From Flavobacterium saccharophilum (GTDB lineage Bacteria > Bacteroidota > Bacteroidia > Flavobacteriales > Flavobacteriaceae): a stretch of DNA of 64,000 nt. The position numbers and the translations under genes are program-made. The notes under the pieces are model-generated. The model was not told where the DNA came from, did no database searches, and saw only the letters and a program-made list of their open reading frames with translations. Shown in pieces: positions 1 through 8,970 of the stretch. The stretch is from assembly GCF_900142735.1 (NCBI RefSeq), contig NZ_FRBY01000004.1, forward strand, positions 248,001 to 312,000. The letters run 5' to 3'. Every line of letters begins with the position of its first letter. Within the stretch, counting starts at the first letter, position 1.

Positions 1-257
1 TTTCAAATGGCTTTATTTCTTTGAAGTAAAATTAAATTAATCAGAGGTGTTTCTTGTTATATTTTAATTTGAGAATGTTATATGATTTCAACTTAATTAT
101 TAATTGTGAATGGTGAATTGTGAATTGTGACAAGTAAGATGTAAGAAAATAGAGTATAGAAAATAGATTTTAGAGGCAAGAGGAAAGATGCAAGATGCAA
201 GAGAAAGCTTAGAGCCTAAAGCTTACAGCTTACTGCCTATAGCCTAAAGCTTATTGC
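1..257. repeat. Non-coding low-complexity stretch at window start
   Basis: No gene is visible. The stretch holds short imperfect tandem words: GAATTGTGAATTGTGA near 115-130, purine-rich AAGATGCAAGATGCAAGAG near 185-205, and repeated variants of AGCCTAAAGCTTACAGCTTA from 210 to 275. The same kinds of words return at 15.0-15.2 kb, 46.9-47.0 kb, 47.86-47.89 kb and 63.53-63.58 kb, so this looks like dispersed low-complexity filler and not a regulatory site. Confidence 0.6.
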
Positions 258-746
258 TTACAGCCTGCGGCTTACAGCTTTTTCCCATTCTTCTAATTTT
301 GACTGGAAAGATTTTCCTGCGTTGGCGGGGCTTGTGGATGGTAATGTTATCAGGTGATATTCTTTTTTTAGGGGAACGTATTTTTTGAAAAAGGCTGCGG
401 CTTTTTGACCGTTGAAAAGGATGGTTTTGATGTTTGGATGTTCTGTAAGGAATGTTTCGAAATCATTGGCTATTTCGTTTTTTATGGCGCTGTCGAGACT
501 TCCTACGCGATCGCAGAATTGTAATACATCCCATAAGGCAATGTTGTTTTTTTGTAAAATTGCTTTTCTGGTTTGGTAGTCGTTTGAGAAATCTTCTTTT
601 AGAATATGGAACATAAATTTCCAGAAATTATTCTGATTGTGCCCGTAATATTGATTGAGTTCTAACGATTTTGTTCCGGGCATTGTACCTAGAATCAAAA
701 TGTTAGCGTCTTGTGAAGTGATTGGGGCGAATGAAAAGCTTTTCAT
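258..746 (-). CDS. DNA-deoxyinosine (hypoxanthine-DNA) glycosylase, uracil-DNA glycosylase superfamily
   Basis: This 162-residue protein probably removes deaminated bases, mainly hypoxanthine (deoxyinosine), from DNA as the first step of base excision repair in the cytoplasm. It shows the uracil-DNA glycosylase fold motifs: LILGTMPG at residues 17-24, YYGH then N-N-F-W at 33-42, and LPSTSPAN at 135-142 near the C-terminus. In the family-6 (HDG) enzymes the catalytic residue is an Asn just before the F-W pair, here N39. The length is normal for the family. It is transcribed alone, away from the AraC gene at 953. A mismatch-specific (MUG-like) uracil or thymine glycosylase is the alternative; the family is clear, the exact substrate less so. 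Confidence 0.85.
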   Translation of the reverse strand: MKSFSFAPITSQDANILILGTMPGTKSLELNQYYGHNQNNFWKFMFHILKEDFSNDYQTRKAILQKNNIALWDVLQFCDRVGSLDSAIKNEIANDFETFLTEHPNIKTILFNGQKAAAFFKKYVPLKKEYHLITLPSTSPANAGKSFQSKLEEWEKAVSRRL

Positions 747-952
747 GTTTATACTTAGAGATCTTAATATTATTATATGTTAAAATAATCATTTATAAGT
801 AATTATAAAACAAATTACAAAAATTATATAACAATTTTAGGGGTTTGGTAAACGAACTTTGGCGTTATAGATTTTCTGGTCTTCAGCTACTTTATGAATT
901 CCTTCTTTATTGAAAGCTATAACGTTGAATCTCAATTTTAATTACAAGCAAA

Positions 953-1984
953 ATGAAAACAGTTACTATTAATACAGAAAAAATTGACGCTATTTTTGAA
1001 CAGTTACACTCTAATTTTGGAGGAAAGGTAACTTCTGATTTAGATGAGTTTACTTTAGAAGTTAATAATAGTAGTGCCAAAGGATCTATAATTGGAGCTT
1101 CTTTCAATGACAATATTTCCTACGTGCAATTTGATATGAATTTTGCTGTTGATGTTCGAATCGATATCACAAATGTAAAAACGGCACCAATTTATTTTGC
1201 CTATTGTTCGCAGGGAAGCTTGTCGCATAGTTTTGGTGTTTTGGGTGAAGAAAGAAAGTTTAAAACCTTTCAGACTGCTATAACTACTTCTAAAGTAAAT
1301 CAGGATAATGTTTTGTTTTTTGAGAAAGAAAAAAACACAAAATTTACTTTAATTATTGTAGGAACTGAAGCTGATAATCAACTTTATGCTTTGGACAATT
1401 CTTTGAGTGATAAAGTAAAAGAAACATTTTTTGAAAGTAGTAACGATGAGGATTTCTTTTATCTGGGTTCGTACAATCTTCAAATTGCTGAAAAAATAGA
1501 ACAACTAAATGCTGTAACTCAAACCGGAATTGTAAGAAAATTGCTGAAAGAAGGTATTTTGAGAATTATTCTGGCAATGGAAATTCAGCAACATACTGAC
1601 GATTTGAATGCTTTCTCAAAAGATGCAAATTGTTTGACTTTAAGAGAAATGGAGGAAATAAAAGAACTTTCAGAATTCATCAAAAATTCTCCGGAAGAGC
1701 CTTTTACCATTAAATCGTTAAGCAAAAAATCAGGTCTTTCTCCAAACAAATTACAGGAAGGTTTCAAAATGATTCATAACCGAACTGTTAATGATTATAT
1801 CACGCATATGAGAGTTCTAAAAGCCGAACTTTTAATTAGAACCTCAGACTTAAATATCTCAGAAATAGTATATTGCATTGGTTTTACTAGTAGAAGTTAC
1901 TTCTCAAAAATCTTCAAACAAAAATTTAATTGTAGTCCAAAAGAGTATAAATTTAATTTGAATCCTTTAGCTATTACTGCGTAA
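953..1984 (+). CDS. AraC-family transcriptional regulator
   Basis: A 343-residue DNA-binding regulator. The C-terminal ~100 residues (about 235-335) form the double helix-turn-helix of the AraC family: the first helix pair around FTIKSLSKKSGLSPNKLQEG and the second around LNISEIVYCIGFTSRSYFSK, followed by the typical F-K-Q-K-F-x-x-S-P-K-E-Y ending. The N-terminal ~230 residues are a sensor part that I do not recognise; they begin with a beta-rich segment and contain no membrane span. It is divergent from the glycosylase gene with about 200 bp between the starts, and convergent with the oxidoreductase at 2207. No target can be named from the context. Confidence 0.85.
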   Translation: MKTVTINTEKIDAIFEQLHSNFGGKVTSDLDEFTLEVNNSSAKGSIIGASFNDNISYVQFDMNFAVDVRIDITNVKTAPIYFAYCSQGSLSHSFGVLGEERKFKTFQTAITTSKVNQDNVLFFEKEKNTKFTLIIVGTEADNQLYALDNSLSDKVKETFFESSNDEDFFYLGSYNLQIAEKIEQLNAVTQTGIVRKLLKEGILRIILAMEIQQHTDDLNAFSKDANCLTLREMEEIKELSEFIKNSPEEPFTIKSLSKKSGLSPNKLQEGFKMIHNRTVNDYITHMRVLKAELLIRTSDLNISEIVYCIGFTSRSYFSKIFKQKFNCSPKEYKFNLNPLAITA

Positions 1985-1988
1985 TTAC

Positions 1989-2202
1989 AGGTTCAAAGTT
2001 GCAGAGGTTCAAAGGGACAAAGGTTTACTTGTGAGTTATTAGTTTTTTTAGGAGCTGATACCTGCTATCCGCTTGTATCTTTTATGGTGAACCCCACCAT
2101 AAAAGGATACCGCTCCTATCAGGGCTAGGGGATCTATTTTTACAAGAAGGAGCAAAGCGAAAAAAGACCTTTGTCACTTTGAACCTCTGCAACTTTGAAC
2201 CT
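1989..2202. repeat. 36-bp inverted repeat closing a hairpin element between convergent genes
   Basis: The arms 1989-2024 and 2167-2202 are reverse complements over 35 of 36 bases. Each arm is itself built from two copies of AGGTTCAAAG. They begin 4 bp after the stop of the AraC gene and end 4 bp before the stop of the oxidoreductase gene, so the inverted repeat fills the whole convergent gap. Copy 1 of the nested hairpin element (2048-2129) lies inside it. It may act as a bidirectional terminator or mRNA 3'-end protector. Confidence 0.75.
2048..2129 (+). repeat. Nested hairpin element, copy 1
   Basis: Reads TTAGGAGC, then CCTGCTATCCGCTTG, then an inner stem TTTTATGGTG / CACCATAAAA around the loop AACCC, then ACCGCTCCTATCAGGG and GCTAGG. 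The outer clamp is CCTG/CAGG here where the other copies have CCCG/CGGG, which is a compensatory pair change. Related copies are at 22726, 25985, 27276, 33443 and 38103 (reverse). Confidence 0.8.
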
Positions 2203-2206
2203 AAAA

Positions 2207-3406
2207 TCAACGTCCAAACCGATAATACTCCAAATCCTTATTCTCTTTATCATTAATAGAATCCAAAATAGAATTCATTCCTAAAACACTGAAAGTAATT
2301 CCGTTTCCTCCAAAACCTAAGACGTAATGTTCGTTTTTGTCCGGATTTGGTTTTCCGAAATAGGGAAGTCCGTCTTTTGTTTCTCCAAAGGTTCCGGCCC
2401 AGGAATAATCAATTTTGAAATTGATATCAGGGAATCTTTTCTGGAATTGCCTTAAAAGAAACTGTTCTTTTTTAGGTAATAATTTGTCTCGCTTGATAGG
2501 ATCTTTAAACTCTTCGTCGCCACCTCCCATTATAATTCGGTTATCTTCTGTGATGCGAAAATAAAAATACGGTGAGCCGGTATCCCAAAAAATAGCGTTT
2601 TTAAAAGAACTTGGTACTTCTGGCAAAGCTTCAGAAGCAATCACATACGTACTTTTAAGATCTACCACTTTTTCGGTAAGCGTTTCGGTGCTCTCGTAAC
2701 CGCTGCAGTGAATAATGTGAGTTGCGGTTATAAGATGCCTGTTTTCCGTATGAGCAGTTAATTTTGTTTTTTGTTTATGAATAGAAGTTATATTAGTCCG
2801 ATCGAAAATTTGCATACCTTTTTGCTGGCAATAATGCAGTAAATCATTCGCCAGTCGATACGGATCCATAACGGCTGCTGTATTCGATTCTATTGCGGCC
2901 ATGGCGTGTAAACCCATTTTTTTTAAGTCTGATTCTTCAAGCCAATTAACATTAAAACCATTTTGTTTTCGGGTTTTGAATTCGTGCTTTAAAAACGGAA
3001 TATCCTTTTTAAAAGAGCAATAGTAAATGCTCTTTTTGAATTCGAATTGGCAGTCGCTTTTTATCGTTTCAATTATGTTTCCCAAATCAAAAATGGCTTG
3101 TTTGCCATTTTTATAACTGTCAACTGCACATTCTAAACCTCTTAATTTGATAAGCTCATGCAACGAAACATCAATTTCGTACTGTAATAATGCGGTACTC
3201 GCAGCCGTACTTCCGTTGCAGATATCCCGACGGTCTACAAGTACCACTTTTTTTCCTTCATTGATTAATTTATACGCAATAAGAGCGCCTGTTATTCCGC
3301 CGCCAATAATTAAAATTTCAGTGTTTATATCCTCATCAATAGATGGATAACTGTATATTATGGCGCTTTTTAATGGCCAGAAAGTTTCTGTTGATCGAAG
3401 TTTCAT
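2207..3406 (-). CDS. FAD-dependent oxidoreductase, DAO (glycine/D-amino-acid oxidase) family
   Basis: A 399-residue soluble flavoprotein. Residues about 29-60 form the FAD-binding Rossmann motif (ILIIGGGITGALIAYKL followed by the acidic end of the second strand, VVLVDRRD). The middle part (150-330) fits the DAO substrate domain, and the C-terminus carries a second FAD-contact stretch with GFGGNGITFS. The family oxidises amines of amino acids such as glycine, sarcosine or D-amino acids; the substrate here cannot be read from sequence. Its start is 32 bp after the AsmA-like gene on the same strand, so the two may be co-transcribed, although no functional link is evident. No transmembrane segment or signal peptide is present. 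Confidence 0.8.
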   Translation of the reverse strand: MKLRSTETFWPLKSAIIYSYPSIDEDINTEILIIGGGITGALIAYKLINEGKKVVLVDRRDICNGSTAASTALLQYEIDVSLHELIKLRGLECAVDSYKNGKQAIFDLGNIIETIKSDCQFEFKKSIYYCSFKKDIPFLKHEFKTRKQNGFNVNWLEESDLKKMGLHAMAAIESNTAAVMDPYRLANDLLHYCQQKGMQIFDRTNITSIHKQKTKLTAHTENRHLITATHIIHCSGYESTETLTEKVVDLKSTYVIASEALPEVPSSFKNAIFWDTGSPYFYFRITEDNRIIMGGGDEEFKDPIKRDKLLPKKEQFLLRQFQKRFPDINFKIDYSWAGTFGETKDGLPYFGKPNPDKNEHYVLGFGGNGITFSVLGMNSILDSINDKENKDLEYYRFGR

Positions 3407-3438
3407 TGGCCTTTTGGTTTTTTATTTTCCATTTTCGT

Positions 3439-6249
3439 TTAACTTTTTCGTTTACTTACTTTTTCTTCCCGAATGACTTTATTATTTTTTTCATCGTAAA
3501 GGGCATCGTATATTTTTTGACCGGTTTTACTAAAAATTTTGATTTTAGGATCTTCATGTGTTCCCGTGATAACAATCGGAAAACCAATAATTCCAAAAGG
3601 CGGTAATCCTAAACGCATTCTTAAATCTAATAATCCGTCAAAACTTGTTGTACCTTTTATGGTTGGTCGAAAACTCGCTACGCTAAAGGTAAAGGGCTCG
3701 ATATGAATTAAGTTATTATCGATGGTTGATATAATTTCAATTCCTTTTAAATCAGGATTATTTAGACCTTTCTGTCCCGTTTGTGAACTAATTCCGTCAA
3801 ATAATTTTAATCCTTTAACTTGAACATCACGCAAATTAATAGTTCCTCCTCCTTCAAGAGAAGCATAAATGGGTGCCATATTTCCGTCTAAATCTCCTTT
3901 AACAGTATAGTCAACAGAAATAATTCCCTGTGCTTTTTCCGCAGCTGTTACCATGTCATGAAACATCGGAATTTCTTTGTAAGCTCTTTGTATACTAAAA
4001 TCTTTGGCTGTGAAATGGGCAGCAAAATGGGCCGTTGTTGGTGTTTCGTCTTTGTAAGTAGCATCAACGCCCAGAATACAATCAATGATATCAAAAGTGG
4101 TGTTTTCTAAAAAGAAACCACCTTTTGCAATTTCGACTTTACCCGCAAGTTTGTTTAAAACCAAACCCTTATATTCCACTTTATCAGCATTTGCTGTAAG
4201 CGCGACGTTTAAGTTTTTTGGAATAATAACAACACCGCTCATTTTTGGATGATCTTCTTTGGCATATTCTACTTCAAGGTTTCGATCTGTGTTTTCGCCT
4301 TTTTCAAGCGCCATAAATTCATCAATATTAATCCGTTTTGATTTCATGTTGAAACTTCCGTTCAAAGTTCCGTGCGACTCCAAAAAGTAATTTATGGTAT
4401 TCAGAAGGTATCCGTTAATATCAAAATCAGATTTTCCATAAGACGCATAGAATTTTTCAAACCACATTTTCTCATTCTGAAAACGGAAATTTCCTTGTTT
4501 GATAAAGAAAGCTTTTGGAAATAATTCTGATGTGGCTTTAATGTTTCTCAACAAAAGAGTTCCGCGATTATCGAGTTTATCATATTGTCCCGTGGTTGCA
4601 TAGCTTTGTTTTCCTTTAAGCGAAAGATCGGCTTTTGCATATCCGGTAACATCAAGTCCTTTTTGAGAGAAAACCTGATAGATGCGGCCCACATTCAATT
4701 CGCCTTTTATTTTGGCATTATAAGCAAGATCACCAAAATCAGAAAGTGTTGCATTTACATACATCGGATTTCCTTCAAAAACAAACGATGCAGGTGCTAC
4801 GGCTACAATTAAATCCTGAAAAGTTCCGGCTTTATTCAACACGTTTGCAACAAAAGTAATATCGGTAATAGGGTTAGGATAGGATTCGGTTTTTAGCCAG
4901 CCCTCACGCAAAGAAATTCCTCCAATTGTTTTAGGAAACAGTTTTTTTGAAGTACTAAAAAGACCTTTGGCTTTGATGTCTGTTTTTAAAATCCCTCTCA
5001 AATCTATGGTGTTTAAACCTATTGCAGCATCAATAACTGCTAAATCTAATGCTCCTTTTACGCTGGCATCAACAGTCATTTCACTAAGTCCTTTGCTTCT
5101 TAAATAAGCGTTGAAATAATCTTTTTCGCCCACTTTAAATTGTAAAGCTCTCAAATTGATAATTAATTTTTCAGGATCCAGCTCTGGCAACAGCGCATTC
5201 AAATCCATATTAAAATCCGTCAATGGAACTGGTGCATTTTGATAATTGATGGCCCCTTTATCAATTTTAAGATTGAAGGCTAAATTGGGTTTTTGTTTTT
5301 TGGCCACATTGTAATTTCCTTTAAAAGTAAAAAGCAAATCACTTCGTCCTGAAATCTCCGTTTCGTCCAGCCACGTCAAATATTCTGGTGGCATTACGGA
5401 AAGTAGATCTTTTACAGTGGTATTTTCTGAAGCGGCTTTGATATTAATTTTATAACCATCTCTTAAAATCGTAAATAAACCGGTAAATTTTAGAGGTAAT
5501 TTATTGATCTGCAATTCATTTTTTTGCAGGATAAACGAAAGCGCATTCGTATTGATTCTGGTAATTAAATCGGCGTGAACTCTTTTTCTTCTTACGTAAC
5601 CAGTTCGGTCATAATAAAAATCAAGTTTATCAATATCAGCATCGGTACTTAAATCGAAAATATCTTCGCTTAGATTGCCTTTTCCAACATAATTGAAACC
5701 ATTGGCATCGACCAGAATTTTAGCGGATCGATCGTTGTATTTTACATGACAATCTTCAAGATCAATACGTTCTAATCGAATCGCAGTTCCTTCTTCGGGT
5801 TGATCTTCTTTTTTTATGTTTTTAGGATCAGAAATATAAATATTGTAATTAGCTTGTCCTTTTTGATTAACCATTACATTAATCATCGCTTTTGAAACGT
5901 ACAGTTTATTGATTTTAACTTCATTGTCAAAAATCAATCTTTTCAGGTTGATACCAAAAGCCACTTGTTCTGCTTTGATTAAAGTATCATTGCTAAAGGG
6001 CGCTGAGCCTGTCATGGACAAATCATCAAGCGAAACGGTTAATGATGGAAAATGAGTGAAGAATGACAATCTGGACTTAGAAAAATCCATTTTAGTATCT
6101 AGACGTTCATTGGCGATTTTCTTTACTTCGGCTGCGACTTGTCCTGGAAATAGTAACGGAATTAAAAACAATAATAGCAAGATACTTGCTATTACTATTC
6201 CCGTTATTTTCAGGATTTTAAGGCTTATATTTTTATAGGAGGCTTTCAT
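3439..6249 (-). CDS. AsmA-like family protein, probable lipid-transfer or envelope protein
   Basis: A 936-residue protein with one N-terminal membrane anchor (residues about 10-32, hydrophobic) followed by a long beta-rich periplasmic part. The N-terminal stretch after the anchor (VAAEVKKIANERLDTKMDFSKSRLSFFTHFPSLTVSLDDLSM) is the typical AsmA start, and the C-terminal 150 residues, with GTINLRDVQVKGLKLFDGIS and a final GIIGFPIVITGTHEDPKIKIF (quoted in part), match the AsmA C-terminal region. AsmA-like proteins are repeating beta-groove proteins thought to carry phospholipids between the membranes. It is separated by only 17 bp from the MCE gene upstream, so it very likely belongs to the same operon as the Mla-type transporter, which supports a lipid-transport role. 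Confidence 0.85.
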   Translation of the reverse strand: MKASYKNISLKILKITGIVIASILLLLFLIPLLFPGQVAAEVKKIANERLDTKMDFSKSRLSFFTHFPSLTVSLDDLSMTGSAPFSNDTLIKAEQVAFGINLKRLIFDNEVKINKLYVSKAMINVMVNQKGQANYNIYISDPKNIKKEDQPEEGTAIRLERIDLEDCHVKYNDRSAKILVDANGFNYVGKGNLSEDIFDLSTDADIDKLDFYYDRTGYVRRKRVHADLITRINTNALSFILQKNELQINKLPLKFTGLFTILRDGYKINIKAASENTTVKDLLSVMPPEYLTWLDETEISGRSDLLFTFKGNYNVAKKQKPNLAFNLKIDKGAINYQNAPVPLTDFNMDLNALLPELDPEKLIINLRALQFKVGEKDYFNAYLRSKGLSEMTVDASVKGALDLAVIDAAIGLNTIDLRGILKTDIKAKGLFSTSKKLFPKTIGGISLREGWLKTESYPNPITDITFVANVLNKAGTFQDLIVAVAPASFVFEGNPMYVNATLSDFGDLAYNAKIKGELNVGRIYQVFSQKGLDVTGYAKADLSLKGKQSYATTGQYDKLDNRGTLLLRNIKATSELFPKAFFIKQGNFRFQNEKMWFEKFYASYGKSDFDINGYLLNTINYFLESHGTLNGSFNMKSKRINIDEFMALEKGENTDRNLEVEYAKEDHPKMSGVVIIPKNLNVALTANADKVEYKGLVLNKLAGKVEIAKGGFFLENTTFDIIDCILGVDATYKDETPTTAHFAAHFTAKDFSIQRAYKEIPMFHDMVTAAEKAQGIISVDYTVKGDLDGNMAPIYASLEGGGTINLRDVQVKGLKLFDGISSQTGQKGLNNPDLKGIEIISTIDNNLIHIEPFTFSVASFRPTIKGTTSFDGLLDLRMRLGLPPFGIIGFPIVITGTHEDPKIKIFSKTGQKIYDALYDEKNNKVIREEKVSKRKS

Positions 6250-6266
6250 GACATTTGATTCAAATT

Positions 6267-7121
6267 TTAAGATTTTGCTTTTTCAGCCGCTTTTTTAGCG
6301 TCTTCTTCTTTTTGCTTTTCTGCTTTAGCTTTTTCTTCCTTGGCTTTTTCCTCTTTTTCTTTTGCTTCTTTCTCTTTCGCTTCTTTTTCTTTAGCAGCTT
6401 TTTCAGCCTGCTCTTCTTTTTTCTCTTTGACTTCTTCGGCTGCTTTTTCTTTTTGTTTCTCTTTTTTCTTAAAGTAACCTTTAAATAAGAAATTGCTTTT
6501 TGCCGCCTCCATATTTTCACTAAATCCTTTTGTACCGGATTCTAAGTTAGAGAGTGTATTTGAAACGCTGGCTGCCATTTTATCATCACGAACCAATCTT
6601 GCCAAAGCGCCGTTTCCGTTATTCATACTATGACTAAAAATGGCTAATTCTTCAGAAATAACGCCTACGTTATCCATACTTTTTTTAACGCTTTTCATAA
6701 TGTCATTCATTTCAATTCCTTGCATAGAAGCCAATTTTCCACCATTTTCAATCTCTTTTGTAGATTTTACTCCCGGGGAAATGGTTAATACTTTATCGCC
6801 CATTAATCCGTCAGAACCAATACTGGTTCGGGCATCCGTTTTGATGAATTCTTTAACTTCTTCTTTAATGACCATTGAAACCACAACCGAAGAGTCATTA
6901 ATCAACCTGATTTCTTCGACCGTTCCGATATTGATTCCTGAAAAACGTACATTGTTTCCGACTTCTAAACCACTTACGGTTTTAAATTGTGATGTAATGT
7001 TGAATGTCGAGCCAAAAAGGTTTTTTTGTTTCCCAATAAAGTAAACTGCCAGTATAAAAAGCAGCGAGCCAATTGTTACAAACATTCCTAATTTCCAAGT
7101 ATATCCAGATTGCTTCTCCAT
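6267..7121 (-). CDS. mlaD: MlaD-type MCE protein with a long charged C-terminal tail
   Basis: A 284-residue substrate-binding component of an Mla-type phospholipid ABC transporter. Residues 10-28 form a single inner-membrane anchor; residues about 37-115 are the MCE domain, with FKTVSGLEVGNNVRFSGINI and the V-x-x-I-x-L pattern. Residues 120-215 form a helical region. Residues 218-284 are almost only Lys, Glu and Ala, a long charged coiled or extended tail unlike E. coli MlaD, and explain the two false open frames overlapping this part on both strands. It follows the ATPase gene with a 26-bp gap and precedes the AsmA-like gene. The tail might span the periplasm or contact the cell wall; that is inference. 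Confidence 0.88.
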   Translation of the reverse strand: MEKQSGYTWKLGMFVTIGSLLFILAVYFIGKQKNLFGSTFNITSQFKTVSGLEVGNNVRFSGINIGTVEEIRLINDSSVVVSMVIKEEVKEFIKTDARTSIGSDGLMGDKVLTISPGVKSTKEIENGGKLASMQGIEMNDIMKSVKKSMDNVGVISEELAIFSHSMNNGNGALARLVRDDKMAASVSNTLSNLESGTKGFSENMEAAKSNFLFKGYFKKKEKQKEKAAEEVKEKKEEQAEKAAKEKEAKEKEAKEKEEKAKEEKAKAEKQKEEDAKKAAEKAKS

Positions 7122-7147
7122 GATTTCTAATAATTTATTTTTTTGGT

Positions 7148-7936
7148 TTATTCAAAAAAAGAACGAACCCATTCGTCTTCGTCTTTTTCTAGTTCTTCGT
7201 ATGTTCCTTCAGCGTGTATCTTTCCGTCTTTCAAAACCATAATTCGGTCTGCAGTAAGTTTTGCGCAGGCCATATCGTGCGTAATGATGATAGAGGTCGT
7301 TTTTTGCTTGTGTTTGATGTCTAATATTAATTCACTGATTTCTCTTGATGTTATCGTGTCTAAACCTGTTGTAGGCTCATCGTATAAAATGATTTCCGGC
7401 TTTAAAATTAAAGTTCTGGCCAAACCAATTCTTTTCTGCATTCCTCCAGATAATTCAGATGGCATTTTGTCAATTGCATCGGCTAAACCAACATTGTCTA
7501 ATGCTTCTATTACTTCACTTTCAATTTCTTCTGCCGTCAATTCACTTTTGTGTTTTCTTAAAGTAAAGGCCAGATTTTCTCTAACCGACATGGAATCGTA
7601 CAGCGCTCCACTTTGGAATAGAAAACCAATTCGGACTCTGATTTCATTTAAATCTTTCTTGCTCAGATTCAATACATTTTCATCAAACACTTTAATTTCG
7701 CCTTTATCAGGTTCAATTAAACCTACAATACATTTGATGGTAACGGATTTTCCTGAACCGGAACGTCCTAAAATCACTAAATCTTCGCCTTTGTTTACGG
7801 TTAGATTTACGCCTTGTAAGACCTTATTGTCTTTACCAAAAGTTTTGTGCAAATCCTTGATTACAATCATAGGAGTTTTGCTTTCTTCTTTTGTTTTCTT
7901 CGTTTTTGGCTCTATATTTTCTTTCTCTTTAATCAT
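7148..7936 (-). CDS. mlaF: Mla-type ABC transporter ATP-binding protein
   Basis: A 262-residue ATPase. Walker A is GRSGSGKS at 57-64, the signature LSGGMQKRIGLA follows, and Walker B with IILYDEPTTGLD ends in the catalytic acidic residue; the H-loop is in IIITHD. The first 22 residues are a charged, Lys/Glu-rich extension, so translation could also begin at M23 (MIVIKDLHKTFG). The gene overlaps the permease gene by 4 bp (ATGA), which indicates translational coupling. Together with the MlaE permease and MCE protein it forms the inner-membrane engine for phospholipid movement between inner and outer membrane. Confidence 0.92.
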   Translation of the reverse strand: MIKEKENIEPKTKKTKEESKTPMIVIKDLHKTFGKDNKVLQGVNLTVNKGEDLVILGRSGSGKSVTIKCIVGLIEPDKGEIKVFDENVLNLSKKDLNEIRVRIGFLFQSGALYDSMSVRENLAFTLRKHKSELTAEEIESEVIEALDNVGLADAIDKMPSELSGGMQKRIGLARTLILKPEIILYDEPTTGLDTITSREISELILDIKHKQKTTSIIITHDMACAKLTADRIMVLKDGKIHAEGTYEELEKDEDEWVRSFFE

Positions 7937-8697
7937 TGTACAAAGAATAAATCGGTTATTTGAACTGCGACCATATCAAGAATAAAAATGGCTAAAGATG
8001 CCGTTACCACAGCTGAATTTGCTGCTCTACCAACACTTTCTGTTCCATTTGCAGCATTAAATCCTTTATAACACCCAATCATTCCGATAAAAAATCCGAA
8101 GAAAAATGTTTTGATTGTAGCTGGAAATAAATCCAAAAATTCAAGTGATTGAAAAATTTGGGTCATATATCGGTAGAAATTTACATCGCCATGAATATTA
8201 ACTCCAATATAACCTCCCAAAATTCCGATAGCATCCGCAAAAAATACTAATAACGGAACCATTAGAGTACAAGCTAAAATTCTGGTGACAACCAAATAAT
8301 TATAAGGATTAATTGCTGACACTTCCATCGCATCAATTTGTTCTGTTACTTTCATGGAACCTAGTTCGGCACCAATTCCGGATGAAATTTTTCCTGCACA
8401 TATTAATGCCGTAATTACCGGTGCAATTTCTCTTATCAGCGAAAGCGCAACCATTCCGGGCAACCAGGATTCAGCTCCAAATTTGACTAAGGTTGGTCTG
8501 GATTGTAGTGTAAGGACTAATCCCATAATAAAACCTGTTATGGCAACTAATGGTAATGATTTATAACCAATAATATAACATTGTTTCAAGAGTTCTTTGG
8601 CCTCATAAGGAGGAACAAAAACTTCCTTAAAAAACTGCTTTGCAAACAAAGTTGCATTTCCTATTTCGGTGAATGTATTTCGTAAAGTGAGAATCAT
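7933..8697 (-). CDS. mlaE: Mla-type ABC transporter permease
   Basis: A 254-residue membrane permease of the MlaE family, with about five hydrophobic segments and the family stretch GFIMGLVLTLQS followed by the conserved E-x-G-P-like region LIREIAPVITALICAGKISS and GAELGSMKVTEQIDAMEV. The open frame extends 13 codons further upstream, to 8736, but the ATG at 8697 (MILTLRNTFTEIGNATLF) gives the usual N-terminus and is preferred. It is the first gene of the minus-strand operon mlaE-mlaF-mlaD-asmA. About 230 bp of AT-rich DNA separate it from the glycosyltransferase terminator; I find no clear TANNTTTG promoter there. Confidence 0.9.
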   Translation of the reverse strand: MILTLRNTFTEIGNATLFAKQFFKEVFVPPYEAKELLKQCYIIGYKSLPLVAITGFIMGLVLTLQSRPTLVKFGAESWLPGMVALSLIREIAPVITALICAGKISSGIGAELGSMKVTEQIDAMEVSAINPYNYLVVTRILACTLMVPLLVFFADAIGILGGYIGVNIHGDVNFYRYMTQIFQSLEFLDLFPATIKTFFFGFFIGMIGCYKGFNAANGTESVGRAANSAVVTASLAIFILDMVAVQITDLFFVQ

Positions 8698-8887
8698 AAA
8701 TGTTCTAGTTTTTGTTTGAAACCCTTTATAAATCAACTTTTTATAAAATTGACTATGCCTTGATTTTCAAGTAATAAAGTTATTTTATAACGAACCAAAA
8801 TACATTACAGAACTTTGTAGGAACTTTATATAATTAACATTGAAAAAACACAATAATTATAAGGAAACGACGTTAGGGGTCGATTAT

Positions 8888-8925
8888 AAAAAACAAAAAA
8901 TCCCTTCTTCGAAAAAAAGGGATTT
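8888..8925 (-). terminator. Rho-independent terminator after the glycosyltransferase gene
   Basis: On the minus strand AAATCCCTT (8925-8917) pairs with AAGGGATTT (8906-8898), followed by a T-rich run TTTTTTGTTTTTT. It lies 46 bp after the stop of the gene at 8971. Confidence 0.8.
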
Positions 8926-8970
8926 CCTGGGTTTATAGCGTTTTGGCCAGTCTTATTATCGCTATTATAT

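Noticed and set aside
6255..6520. Phe-rich and Lys/Arg-rich open frames on both strands
   Set aside because: They are frame shadows of the Lys/Glu/Ala tail of the MCE protein; the repeated codons give long open frames in other frames.
7143..7985. 280-residue plus-strand frame
   Set aside because: It is antisense to the whole mlaF gene, whose Walker motifs are clear; the frame is a coding shadow.
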